From NCBI GenBank assembly GCA_045588485.1, contig JAZNEI010000026.1, forward strand, positions 10,389 through 74,388: a DNA stretch of 64,000 bases. The letters are read 5' to 3'. Of this stretch, positions 1 to 8,564 are shown in pieces; position 1 is the stretch's first letter, and each line of letters starts with the position of its first letter. The notes under the pieces were generated by a model. The model searched no databases. It had not been told where the DNA came from and saw nothing but the letters and a program-made list of their open reading frames with translations. The translations under genes were made by a program, and so were the position numbers. The DNA comes from HGM04593 sp045588485. GTDB taxonomy: Bacteria; Bacteroidota; Bacteroidia; Bacteroidales; Bacteroidaceae.

Positions 1-57
1 GGGCGACTTGCCGGTAGCTGGCTTAGGTTGAGAAACTAAAATCTTGCTTACTTTCAC
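1..57 (-). CDS. hemD: Uroporphyrinogen-III synthase, N-terminal fragment (runs off the window)
   Basis: The first 19 codons can be read on the minus strand from a GTG at 57-55. The peptide begins MKVSKILVSQPKPATGKSP, which matches the conserved start of Bacteroidota uroporphyrinogen-III synthases (a VSQPKP motif after a short basic lead). The enzyme closes hydroxymethylbilane to uroporphyrinogen III in tetrapyrrole synthesis. The GTG lies only 4 nt after the TAG of the DUF4271 gene, so translation is probably coupled. This gene pair is a known arrangement in the phylum. The rest of the gene lies outside the window, so only the start can be judged. Confidence 0.75.
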   Translation of the reverse strand, partial: MKVSKILVSQPKPATGKSP

Positions 58-61
58 TGTC

Positions 62-757
62 CTAAAATTTTATTATTAAAAAAAGGTAAGTTTGGTGTAT
101 TGTTTGCCACATAAAACCAAGTGGTAACAATTCAATCGCGCAAAGGTATAAAAAAATATCGAGAAAATAACTCTTTTCGTTGAAAATGATGTTAAAACAG
201 CGAATAAATAGCATTATAAGGTATATTATACCAATAATCAGCAGGTAACCATTAAATAATATGTTATTTAACGAAGGCAATAGAATAACTAATGTTACAA
301 GGGGTAGGAGAGCAAAAGATGTAAGTAGTAATGTAAAGAAATATGATTCTCTCCATTCGCGTGCTTGTTCTTGCGAAAACAATATACGGTTTACAATTTC
401 ATATACTATGCCTTTGGCTGCAAGGAACAGTGTCGAGATTGCGGCAAAGATGGCAAATGGTATATAAGAGGTCTCGAAGGCTTGTAATTTGCCGTTCAGT
501 TGAAGGTAGCCGAATATCATTATTGTCGAGCAGAAGATAAACAGAATGTATAAGATGTAATTACTTGTACGGCTTATTCCTGCACGAGAATTATAGGGCA
601 CAGCCTGTCCCTTATAGTAGAACATTTTTTTAAGACGTTCTACTATGCTCGAACCATCGCGTAACAATACGTATGCACTACCCAAGAGGCTTGCAATAAA
701 TAGCGACAGTATGAAATTGTCGCATCCTATAGAGTAGGGGATAGGTGTTCCAATCAT
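62..757 (-). CDS. DUF4271-family integral membrane protein
   Basis: This 231-aa protein has about six hydrophobic segments, at residues of roughly 10-30, 68-90, 98-118, 140-162, 165-190 and 198-220. The C-terminal FLYLCAIELLPLGF stretch resembles the DUF4271 signature of Bacteroidota. Its place directly before hemD supports the assignment. No biochemical role is established for the family. The start ATG at 757 is 3 nt after the stop of the LOG-family gene, so ahcY, LOG, DUF4271 and hemD look like one transcript. The alternative is an unassigned polytopic inner-membrane protein. Confidence 0.7.
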   Translation of the reverse strand: MIGTPIPYSIGCDNFILSLFIASLLGSAYVLLRDGSSIVERLKKMFYYKGQAVPYNSRAGISRTSNYILYILFIFCSTIMIFGYLQLNGKLQAFETSYIPFAIFAAISTLFLAAKGIVYEIVNRILFSQEQAREWRESYFFTLLLTSFALLPLVTLVILLPSLNNILFNGYLLIIGIIYLIMLFIRCFNIIFNEKSYFLDIFLYLCAIELLPLGFMWQTIHQTYLFLIIKF

Positions 758-760
758 TCT

Positions 761-1348
761 TTACAGTGCTGCGTATTTGCGAATGGATGCATCCCAAACG
801 GGAGTATTATAAATTTGCTCGATTGCCTCTTCGGGCGAGTTTGCAACACTCCATATATTGCCGTGTATCTCACCCATGAAATGTTCTTCTATGGCATGCT
901 TTAACTGCTCGATGAGGGCATCGTAATATCCGTTTATGTTAAGTATTACTATTGGGTTAAGATATAGTCCCAACTGTTTCCATGTAATTATCTCACATAA
1001 TTCTTCCATGGTGCCGCATCCGCCGGGTAGTGCTATCACTGCATCGGATAGCTGTGCCATAGTCTGCTTGCGAGTGTGCATATCGGATGTAACACGCAAT
1101 TCGCTGAGTCCTGTATGGTGCCACCCTTGCTCGACCATAAACTGTGGTATTACACCAATGGCTTTTCCGCTGTTCTCAAGCGCTCCATCCTCAACAGCAC
1201 GCATAAGGCCTATGTTGCCGCCTCCTGTTACAAGGGTTATGCCCTCATGAGCCAACAGCGCACCCAACTTGTGGGCGGCGCTGTTGTACGATTCGTCTAC
1301 GCGGTTGCTCGAAGCGCAGTAGACGCAGATGCTCTTTGGTTGTGCCAT
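761..1348 (-). CDS. LOG-family nucleotide 5'-monophosphate phosphoribohydrolase-like protein
   Basis: This 195-aa Rossmann-fold protein carries the LOG-family motif PGGCGTMEEL at about residue 97, preceded by a GGGNIGLM nucleotide-binding loop. Family members (often misnamed lysine decarboxylases) cleave the N-glycosidic bond of nucleoside 5'-monophosphates, in plants and some bacteria releasing cytokinin bases. The open frame extends upstream into ahcY, but the ATG at 1348 begins MAQPKSICVYCAS, the normal family N-terminus, and lies 13 nt after the ahcY stop. Co-transcription with ahcY is likely. The substrate in this organism is unknown. Confidence 0.85.
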   Translation of the reverse strand: MAQPKSICVYCASSNRVDESYNSAAHKLGALLAHEGITLVTGGGNIGLMRAVEDGALENSGKAIGVIPQFMVEQGWHHTGLSELRVTSDMHTRKQTMAQLSDAVIALPGGCGTMEELCEIITWKQLGLYLNPIVILNINGYYDALIEQLKHAIEEHFMGEIHGNIWSVANSPEEAIEQIYNTPVWDASIRKYAAL

Positions 1349-1361
1349 TATATGCGCTCTC

Positions 1362-2783
1362 TTAGTAACGGTAAATGTCCGACTTATAGGGGCCCTTGAC
1401 ATCTACGCCGATGTAATCGGCCTGTTTCTGTGTAAGGGTTGTGAGCTTGGCATTCAGGCGACCGAGATGCAGGCGTGCTACCTCTTCGTCAAGATGCTTG
1501 GGAAGGCAATATACGCCTGTCTCGTATTGCTTTGTGAAAAGCTCAATCTGTGCGAGTGTCTGGTTGGTGAATGAGTTGCTCATAACGAACGATGGGTGTC
1601 CGGTTGCACAGCCAAGGTTAACAAGTCGGCCGTCGGCAAGCAGTATGATACTGTGTCCGTCGGGGAAGAAATAACGGTCGACCTGTGGCTTGATGTTCAA
1701 GCAACGTATGCCGTCGTAGTTCTTCAGTGCCTCAACCTGAATCTCGTTGTCGAAATGGCCAATGTTACATACGATAGCCTGGTCGGGCATCTGTTCCATG
1801 TGGTCGATGCGTACAATGTCGATGTTTCCTGTGCAGGTAACAAAGATATTACCATATTTGCATGCCTCGTCCATTGTCACAACCTCGAATCCCTCCATTG
1901 CTGCCTGAAGAGCACAGATGGGGTCAATCTCGGTTACAAGTACACGCGCACCGTAAGAACGCATGCTGTGTGCGCAGCCTTTACCTACGTCGCCGTAGCC
2001 GCATATTACAGCAACCTTGCCGGCAATCATTACGTCGGTGGCGCGTTTGATGCCGTCTGCAAGCGATTCGCGGCAACCGTAGAGGTTGTCGAATTTGCTC
2101 TTTGTCACCGAGTCGTTTACGTTGAATGCGGGGAAAAGAAGCTCTTTGTTTTCCATCATCTGATAGAGGCGATGAACTCCTGTTGTTGTCTCCTCAGATA
2201 CTCCTTTTATTTTTGCTGCCACTCTGTGCCAATGTCGTGGGTCGGCTTCGAGTACTCGTGCGAGCAGTTTCTTCAGTTCGCGCTCATCCTCGGGGTCGCT
2301 TTCGCTGTATTTCAGTACCTCGGGATTGCTCTCGGCGGCGTAACCCAGATGTATCATCAGTGTGGCATCACCACCATCGTCGACGATTGTGTCGGGACCT
2401 TCGCCACCCTCAAATGTAAGAGCTTGGAGCGTGCACCACCAGTACTCGGCAAGATTCTCGCCTTTCCAAGCGAATACGGGGATACCGGCCTGTGCAATGG
2501 CTGCTGCTGCGTGGTCTTGTGTAGAATAGATGTTGCATGATACCCAACGAATCTCGGCACCAAGCTCTACGAGTGTCTCTATGAGCACTGCTGTCTGAAT
2601 TGTCATGTGCAGTGAACCCATTATACGCGCACCCTTTAGGGGCTTTTGGTTACCGTATTTCTCGCGGAGTGCCATAAGACCGGGCATCTCGTGTTGTGCC
2701 ATCTCAATCTCCTTGCGACCAAAATCGGCCAATGTTATATCGGCTATCTTATATGTCTCTTTTGTGAAAAGTTCTGTTGTCAT
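1362..2783 (-). CDS. ahcY: Adenosylhomocysteinase (S-adenosyl-L-homocysteine hydrolase)
   Basis: This 473-aa cytosolic enzyme hydrolyses S-adenosylhomocysteine to adenosine and homocysteine, which relieves product inhibition of methyltransferases. The NAD-binding glycine loop GYGDVGKG and the C-terminal KSDIYRY (equivalent to the family's KPDHYRY) are both present, and the length is typical. The open frame begins at 2849, but the ATG at 2783 (MTTELFTKETYKIADITL) is the correct start because the promoter -7 box at 2819-2826 lies inside the longer frame. The leader is only about 30 nt, too short for an SAH riboswitch. Confidence 0.97.
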   Translation of the reverse strand: MTTELFTKETYKIADITLADFGRKEIEMAQHEMPGLMALREKYGNQKPLKGARIMGSLHMTIQTAVLIETLVELGAEIRWVSCNIYSTQDHAAAAIAQAGIPVFAWKGENLAEYWWCTLQALTFEGGEGPDTIVDDGGDATLMIHLGYAAESNPEVLKYSESDPEDERELKKLLARVLEADPRHWHRVAAKIKGVSEETTTGVHRLYQMMENKELLFPAFNVNDSVTKSKFDNLYGCRESLADGIKRATDVMIAGKVAVICGYGDVGKGCAHSMRSYGARVLVTEIDPICALQAAMEGFEVVTMDEACKYGNIFVTCTGNIDIVRIDHMEQMPDQAIVCNIGHFDNEIQVEALKNYDGIRCLNIKPQVDRYFFPDGHSIILLADGRLVNLGCATGHPSFVMSNSFTNQTLAQIELFTKQYETGVYCLPKHLDEEVARLHLGRLNAKLTTLTQKQADYIGVDVKGPYKSDIYRY

Positions 2784-2818
2784 TATTGTATAATTTGTTA
2801 TTCTGTTTATAGTGAATG

Positions 2819-2826
2819 CAAAGGTA
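2819..2826 (-). promoter_or_regulatory. Promoter -7 box of ahcY
   Basis: TACCTTTG on the minus strand matches the Bacteroidota -7 consensus TAnnTTTG. A TTG lies 20 nt upstream, in the position of the -33 element. It starts the ahcY-LOG-DUF4271-hemD transcript. Confidence 0.6.
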
Positions 2827-2854
2827 CGAAATATTCTCTTTGTTAGCAATCTTA

Positions 2855-5788
2855 TTATTGTTTAAGCACTTTATAGGCGCTTCTGCCGTAGTTGTTCTCG
2901 ATGGTAACGATGTAGATTCCCGAGGGGTGGTTACTCATATTTATCTGTGCGACACTGCTCTCGGCAGTTGTATTGCATTCCATGGTTCCCGATGCTGATA
3001 CAACGGTAATGCGGCTGCCATCGGCAATGTTACTGCAAAGTATGTTCTCGCTTGCAGAGTCGTACCACACCTGTATCGTCTCGTCGGTAGTGCCCTCTAT
3101 TGATGTTGCATCGTTCTTGTTTATGATAGAGACAGTGTAGCTGTCGCCAAGGCTCACCGATTTTGCTTCAAGGCGGTCGCCCGATACAACAATGTATTTC
3201 AGTCCGTTCTCGGCTGCCGACTGTGTCCATGCAAGTGAGAATTTATCGCCTCTCTTGGTTATCATATAGGTATTCCAATCGCTGTAGTATTGGTTGGTTC
3301 CGAATACTCCATATTCGTTAAGGTAACGTCCGTCGGCATTGCTGGTAATCTTGTAGCACTTCTTGCCATTTGCATCTATTGTTATTACCCACTCGTGTAC
3401 CTTGCCGAGTTTAGATGTATTCTTGAAAGTAGGCGTTCCACCGCTACCCTTGATATTGTTGTTGGTGAGGTATTTGTCGCCCGACATTATGTAGTATACC
3501 TCGCCACTCTCTATCGATGGTTGCTCTTTCTCTCCACTTAAAGGAACAATATCGAATATGTATTTGTCGGGGATATTCTCATTGGATGTTCCTGCACCTA
3601 CTCGTGTGGCATTTGCAACCCAGAATTTATCGCCTGCGCTGCCTGCATTCTGTATTGCGAACTTTCCGTTAGCCAGCAGCTGTATATTGTATGAGTGCCA
3701 TACCGACTCGTAGGGATTTGTTTCGTCGCTAACAGTAAATGAACCCTTCTCGTTGAGATAACGATTATCCTCGAGGTTGATTATCTTGTATCGGTTTGTG
3801 CTTGCATCGAGGCTTATCTTCCACTCCTGACGCTGCGGACGTATTGTGTCCCTGCCACTTACGAATTGGGGTGTACTTGCCGAAACTCGGGGACGTGTGT
3901 TCGAGAGATACTTTCCATTATACATAATGTAGTATGTACCATTCTCCAGTACTTGTGCAGGGAATATATCTATGCGATAGTCGTAATTCTCTTTATATTC
4001 AGCTACAAGCTCGCCTATCTTCTCCTTTACAAAAGGTTCTACGTGTACAGTTCCTACAACGGGTGATGCTATCTTAAGTGTTCCGCTGAAGTCGCGTGAG
4101 CGTATTGCCGACTGCGCCTCGGTGTACTCCTGGTATTTGAGATAGTTTTCTACAAAAGCCTCGGGCGACTCCTCGGCAAGAGCTTTGTTCATTGCAACGA
4201 TGCTTGCGCCTCGCAGTCCCAACAGTTTCATTACATTCAGCCAAGGGGTAATCTCTTCGATAAGTTCGCGTGCCTCGTTGCTTGCAAGCAGAATATCGGC
4301 CGACTCAATCATCTTGTCGAACTGTGCACCTATCGCTGCGTATGCTCCCTTTCGGTCGCCTGTCGCCAATTTATTGCTATATTCCTGCTTTGCCTTAGCA
4401 AATTCGGGCGACTCATCGGTGCGGCGCAGTCCGTGTGTGTTTACACCAAGGTCGATATTATTCTCGCAGAAGAATTTGAAAGCATCACGATTCTGTGGCA
4501 TAAGGTATTTTATAGCCTCTTCCCACGACTCGTCGGGGTTGTATTCGCTCATATTCCAGTTGTACTCTCCGATGCTGAAGAGCGATACCTTCGATGCTTC
4601 GGCATACTCCATTGGGTTGGATGTAAATCCCGACAGCATATTTGCAATGTCAAGGTCGTTGCCCCATGTGGGACCCATCAGCAGATGATTGATGCAGTAG
4701 TCGGTTACGGGGTAGTTGAGCCAAATGAATGCCTTGCGGCTTATCTGGTTGTTAATCCAGGTCATATCGGCTTTGTTAATCATATCTACTACGCTGTTAC
4801 CTGTCCACATTATGCGCACCTCTTTGTTCATTGTGCTACCCAATGTGGTAAGATAATCACCGCTTGTCCATCCTTTGTTATATTGTGTGGGGCAGATGAT
4901 GCAGGGGTTAACATCATCGTAAGCAGCATTAAGCTGGTCGGTAATGTAGTTCATTAGCTCGGCCTGCTTGTCACCGCGTGTGCCATCGCCGCCCCAAACA
5001 TCGTCGAAGAATACTGCAAATGTGCGTACGCCAAGGTCGTACATTGCCTTCAACTTGTTTACAATGTTCTTTCTGTCGGTATCATTCCATTGGATGTCGT
5101 TACCAGGGTGAATGGCCCATACAAAATCGACTTTGTTGGCCTTTGCTGCATTTACGTATTGTGTGATTTTCTTGCCCTGTGCTGTGGGATATTTCTCGCG
5201 CCATCTGTCCTTGTGATAAACATCGTCCTTGGGACCATATATATATACGTTCATCTTTTGACGGCCGAACATCTCGAAGAGGCTCATACGGTTGGCCTCA
5301 CTGTAGGGGTTGCCATAATAACCTTCTACAAGACCGCGCTGAGGTACGTCGGGATAGTCGGTTACGGTAACCTGCATCACTTGGGGCTGCGATGCTATCT
5401 GAATGTAGCTCTGTACTCCGTAGAATGTACCTGCACCGTCGTTACCTGCGATGATTACTTTGTCGCTTTGTACGCTTAGGTAGTAGCCTTCGCTCTTTTG
5501 GGGGATGAGGCTCTCATACTGGGCTACCGAGGCATCGCCCTTCTCGCCGATGATTAGTTGTATACTGCCGCCTTCGGTTGTGAAATTCTCTTTCAGCAGA
5601 CGGATGGCATCGCTGTCGGCATCGGTTTCGCCTACAATGGTGTATGCTGCGCTGTTGTCGAATGCTTTTTCCTCACTCCATTGGATAGCCTGTGGAATGG
5701 GCGATATTCTTACACTCTGTGCTACTGCATCTGTCGCAAGACTCAGCATTGCTGTTGCGCACATTAGTAATGCTTTTGTGAATCTCAT
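2855..5788 (-). CDS. Secreted GH84 beta-N-acetylglucosaminidase with a type IX sorting domain
   Basis: This 977-aa protein resembles the characterised Bacteroides GH84 O-GlcNAcase/hexosaminidase. It has a signal peptide (residues 1-23), an N-terminal domain, and a catalytic barrel from about 150 with the signature VEGYYGNPYS and the catalytic aspartate pair FFDD at 262-263. These enzymes remove terminal beta-linked GlcNAc from glycoproteins or hyaluronan by substrate-assisted catalysis. Two similar segments (about 640-755 and 770-890, each beginning YYIM and containing RYLNE) look like duplicated beta-trefoil or lectin-like domains. The last 70 residues, ending in a GIYIVTIENNYGRSAYKVLK strand pattern, fit a type A T9SS sorting domain. 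It lies downstream of yifB, separated by a 37-nt gap. Confidence 0.9.
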   Translation of the reverse strand: MRFTKALLMCATAMLSLATDAVAQSVRISPIPQAIQWSEEKAFDNSAAYTIVGETDADSDAIRLLKENFTTEGGSIQLIIGEKGDASVAQYESLIPQKSEGYYLSVQSDKVIIAGNDGAGTFYGVQSYIQIASQPQVMQVTVTDYPDVPQRGLVEGYYGNPYSEANRMSLFEMFGRQKMNVYIYGPKDDVYHKDRWREKYPTAQGKKITQYVNAAKANKVDFVWAIHPGNDIQWNDTDRKNIVNKLKAMYDLGVRTFAVFFDDVWGGDGTRGDKQAELMNYITDQLNAAYDDVNPCIICPTQYNKGWTSGDYLTTLGSTMNKEVRIMWTGNSVVDMINKADMTWINNQISRKAFIWLNYPVTDYCINHLLMGPTWGNDLDIANMLSGFTSNPMEYAEASKVSLFSIGEYNWNMSEYNPDESWEEAIKYLMPQNRDAFKFFCENNIDLGVNTHGLRRTDESPEFAKAKQEYSNKLATGDRKGAYAAIGAQFDKMIESADILLASNEARELIEEITPWLNVMKLLGLRGASIVAMNKALAEESPEAFVENYLKYQEYTEAQSAIRSRDFSGTLKIASPVVGTVHVEPFVKEKIGELVAEYKENYDYRIDIFPAQVLENGTYYIMYNGKYLSNTRPRVSASTPQFVSGRDTIRPQRQEWKISLDASTNRYKIINLEDNRYLNEKGSFTVSDETNPYESVWHSYNIQLLANGKFAIQNAGSAGDKFWVANATRVGAGTSNENIPDKYIFDIVPLSGEKEQPSIESGEVYYIMSGDKYLTNNNIKGSGGTPTFKNTSKLGKVHEWVITIDANGKKCYKITSNADGRYLNEYGVFGTNQYYSDWNTYMITKRGDKFSLAWTQSAAENGLKYIVVSGDRLEAKSVSLGDSYTVSIINKNDATSIEGTTDETIQVWYDSASENILCSNIADGSRITVVSASGTMECNTTAESSVAQINMSNHPSGIYIVTIENNYGRSAYKVLKQ

Positions 5789-5825
5789 ATATACAATTTT
5801 TATTAATTATAACTTTATTTCTTGG

Positions 5826-7367
5826 TTATGTTCCCCAATTCTCCCGGTCGAGATTGCGATACCCTATTGCTTCGGCAATATGGTGTGATAATATTTTTTC
5901 GCTTGCTTCGAGGTCGGCAATGGTGCGTGCTACCTTTAAAATGCGGTCGTAGGCACGTGCCGATAGGTTGAGGCGCTCCATTGCCATTTTCAGCATTGCG
6001 AGGCTTTGCGCATCTATTGCGGCATATTTCTTTATCAGCTTGGGGGGCATTTGTGCATTGCAGTGTATGCCGGGTTCGTCTGCATAACGTTGCTCCTGTA
6101 TCTTACGGGCTGCAATGACACGCTCGCGTATGGCTGCGCTCGGCTCGCCCTCGCGTGCATCGGATATTTTCTCGAACGGTACAGGGACTATTTCAATTTG
6201 CAGGTCGATGCGGTCGAGTAGTGGACCGCTTATTTTGTTAAGATAGCGCTGCACTTGTCCCGGGTTACATACACAAGGCTTGGTGGGATGGTTGTAGTAA
6301 CCACAGGGGCAGGGGTTCATAGAGGCTACGAGCATGACTCCTGCGGGGTATTCTACCTTGTAGTTGGCTCGTGCTACGCATATTTTTCTGTCTTCAAGGG
6401 GTTGGCGCATCACTTCGAGTACGTCGCGTGAAAATTCGGGTAGCTCGTCAAGAAACAGCACACCGTTATGTGCCAATGATATTTCGCCGGGACGGGGATT
6501 GCTACCGCCTCCGCACAGTGCTACCGATGATATTGTGTGGTGCGGGCTGCGGAAAGGACGTTGTGTTATAAGTGCTGTGCCATCGGGCAGATGACCGCTA
6601 ACCGAGTGTATCTTTGTTGTCTCAAGGCTCTCTTGCAGTGTCAGCGGTGGCAGAATGGTTGGCAATCTTTTGGCCATCATAGATTTTCCGCTGCCGGGAG
6701 GACCTATCATTATCAGATTGTGTCCGCCTGCGGCGGCAACCTCAAAGGCTCGTTTCACGCTCTCTTGTCCGCGAACCTCGCTGAAATCGAAAGGAAAGTT
6801 GCTCTGTTGCGAGTAGAATTCTCTCTCGATATTCACATTATATGTGGTTAGTGTATCCTCTTTACCATTGAGAAACTCCACCACCTGCAACAGATTATCG
6901 GCACTATATACCTGTAGACCATCTACTACAGCAGCTTCGGCTGCGTTACTTGTTGGTAGTATAATCCCTTTGAAACCAAGCTCTTGAGCTTTTAACGCGA
7001 TAGGAAGCACTCCTTTTATGGGAACGAGTGAGCCATCGAGACCAAGCTCGCCCATAATCATATAGTTGCCCAAACGCTCGCACTTAATCGCACCGTCTGC
7101 GGCAAGGATTCCTATTGCTATCGGCAGGTCGTAGGCCGAACCCTCTTTGCGAATGTCGGCGGGGGCCATATTCACAATTATCTGTTTGCTTGGGAATTTC
7201 ATCCCATTGTGCTGAAGTGCCGATTGTATTCTGTGGTAGCTCTCCTTTACCGCATTGTCGGGCAGTCCCACAAGGAAAAACTGTATTCCTCGCAGGGCAT
7301 TTACCTCTATGGTTACAAGCGTTGCGCTTATACCTTGTATGGCTGCTGCATAAACCTTTACCAACAT
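5826..7367 (-). CDS. YifB/ComM-family Mg-chelatase-like AAA+ ATPase
   Basis: This 513-aa protein has an N-terminal Lon-protease-like fold (residues 1-170), a AAA+ domain with Walker A GPPGSGKS at 222-229 and a Walker B ending in LDELPEF near 303, a cysteine-rich insert (NPCPCGYYNH) near 352, and a C-terminal Mg-chelatase domain. ComM of this family is a hexameric helicase that promotes branch migration during natural transformation. A general role in DNA processing is inferred here. The length is typical and the start MLVKVYAAAIQG is canonical. It lies 14 nt after the upstream lipoprotein gene, in a typA-led cluster. Confidence 0.93.
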   Translation of the reverse strand: MLVKVYAAAIQGISATLVTIEVNALRGIQFFLVGLPDNAVKESYHRIQSALQHNGMKFPSKQIIVNMAPADIRKEGSAYDLPIAIGILAADGAIKCERLGNYMIMGELGLDGSLVPIKGVLPIALKAQELGFKGIILPTSNAAEAAVVDGLQVYSADNLLQVVEFLNGKEDTLTTYNVNIEREFYSQQSNFPFDFSEVRGQESVKRAFEVAAAGGHNLIMIGPPGSGKSMMAKRLPTILPPLTLQESLETTKIHSVSGHLPDGTALITQRPFRSPHHTISSVALCGGGSNPRPGEISLAHNGVLFLDELPEFSRDVLEVMRQPLEDRKICVARANYKVEYPAGVMLVASMNPCPCGYYNHPTKPCVCNPGQVQRYLNKISGPLLDRIDLQIEIVPVPFEKISDAREGEPSAAIRERVIAARKIQEQRYADEPGIHCNAQMPPKLIKKYAAIDAQSLAMLKMAMERLNLSARAYDRILKVARTIADLEASEKILSHHIAEAIGYRNLDRENWGT

Positions 7368-7381
7368 AGCCGATTATGGTT

Positions 7382-8551
7382 CTATTTTCCCGATTTTACA
7401 ATCTTTTTTGTGGGTGGTACATCATTAACATTCTTCAGACCGCCGCGCTTGATAATTTCGTCACGGTCTTTAGACGTAGCTACTCTTATCTTTTGTTCTT
7501 TCTTTATGCGGTTCTTCTCTTTGCGTTTCTCGTCCTTTGCGTGTTTTTCTATTAGTGAGTCGATGTTTGCTGCAAATTCTTCATTTGCGGTGAGTCCGAA
7601 CCTATCGATACGCATATAGGGATTCATCTGTATGCTGAAAGGAAGTTTCTCGATATTAAACTCCTTGACAATGCAGTTCTCCCATAATTGAGCATCGCAG
7701 ATGTTCTCGCCGGCTATTGTGTCACGCTCAAGACAATGGTGCCAGGCTATCGTGTCGTGGTCGAGTGAGATATTCAGCAGAGCAAATTTGTCGTCGCTAT
7801 TGCTACGTGCTATTTTACTCAGCTCTTTAAGATGATTCAGACTAAGGCTGTCCCATGAGGCCCAAAATGTTACAATGGTGTATTTGCCCATAAAGTCGTT
7901 GCGGGTAATTGTTTTGCCCTCGGCAGTGGTTAAACTGAACTCGGGGAATGCCTTATGTACTATATTACTATTCTTCTTAGATACTTTTACTTTTACATCG
8001 GCAAGGTAGTCGTTATCCTGCAAAGTGCCACCTAATTTGTCCAATCGTGTGCGTATAAAGGGATTCTTCGCGTCGGGAATCTCTATGAAGTACTGTTGCA
8101 ACAGATGTATGTTTATCTCGCTCATAGGATGACTTTCGATAAACTCATCTATTATATCCTCTTTTTTTACGCGACCTTTTGTCGAGTCTATCTTTGCGGC
8201 AATGCTGTCGTAGAGGGCCTGAACTGTACCGCCTTTTATAACAGTTTTTCCGCTGTCTTTGGCTTCGAATATAGCCTCAACATCCGGCTCGGCATATAGT
8301 GGGAGCATTCTGCCGTCGGGCAGAATCATTGTAAGTGGTACAAGAGTGTCGGTTGCCAACTTGTAATGAAACTCTCCGTTATTGTCAGTGGGCAGGGTGT
8401 CGAGTCGGTTGTGGCGACTGTCAAGTCCGAACACATAGATGGTATCGCCTCCGTTGCCATAGTGGCCGCTTAGACGGTATGTAGGTTTGCTCTCTTGGCA
8501 GGCTGCAAGAATAAGCAACAGAGTTGTCAGTAGTATTGCTGCTCTCTTCAT
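7382..8551 (-). CDS. DUF4369/thioredoxin-fold lipoprotein lacking the CxxC motif
   Basis: This 389-aa lipoprotein has a signal peptide ending in the lipobox LAAC (Cys at about 18). A DUF4369-like beta domain covers about 25-110, followed by an alpha-helical linker and a TlpA/AhpC-like thioredoxin fold from about 200. Where active homologues read WxxWCxxC, this protein reads FWASWDSLSLN, so both redox cysteines are missing. It is therefore unlikely to be a thiol oxidoreductase and may bind a partner instead. The C-terminus is a lysine-rich tail. The gene lies 13 nt downstream of typA and 14 nt upstream of yifB. Confidence 0.8.
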   Translation of the reverse strand: MKRAAILLTTLLLILAACQESKPTYRLSGHYGNGGDTIYVFGLDSRHNRLDTLPTDNNGEFHYKLATDTLVPLTMILPDGRMLPLYAEPDVEAIFEAKDSGKTVIKGGTVQALYDSIAAKIDSTKGRVKKEDIIDEFIESHPMSEINIHLLQQYFIEIPDAKNPFIRTRLDKLGGTLQDNDYLADVKVKVSKKNSNIVHKAFPEFSLTTAEGKTITRNDFMGKYTIVTFWASWDSLSLNHLKELSKIARSNSDDKFALLNISLDHDTIAWHHCLERDTIAGENICDAQLWENCIVKEFNIEKLPFSIQMNPYMRIDRFGLTANEEFAANIDSLIEKHAKDEKRKEKNRIKKEQKIRVATSKDRDEIIKRGGLKNVNDVPPTKKIVKSGK

Positions 8552-8564
8552 TCCTTTTTCTCAA

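Noticed and set aside
1596..2540. 314-codon plus-strand frame opposite ahcY
   Set aside because: It lies wholly antisense to a certain gene, is cysteine-rich in a way typical of reverse-strand frames, and has no promoter or family.
2784..2818. SAH or SAM riboswitch in the ahcY leader
   Set aside because: The leader after the -7 box is only about 30 nt, too short for any known aptamer of these classes.
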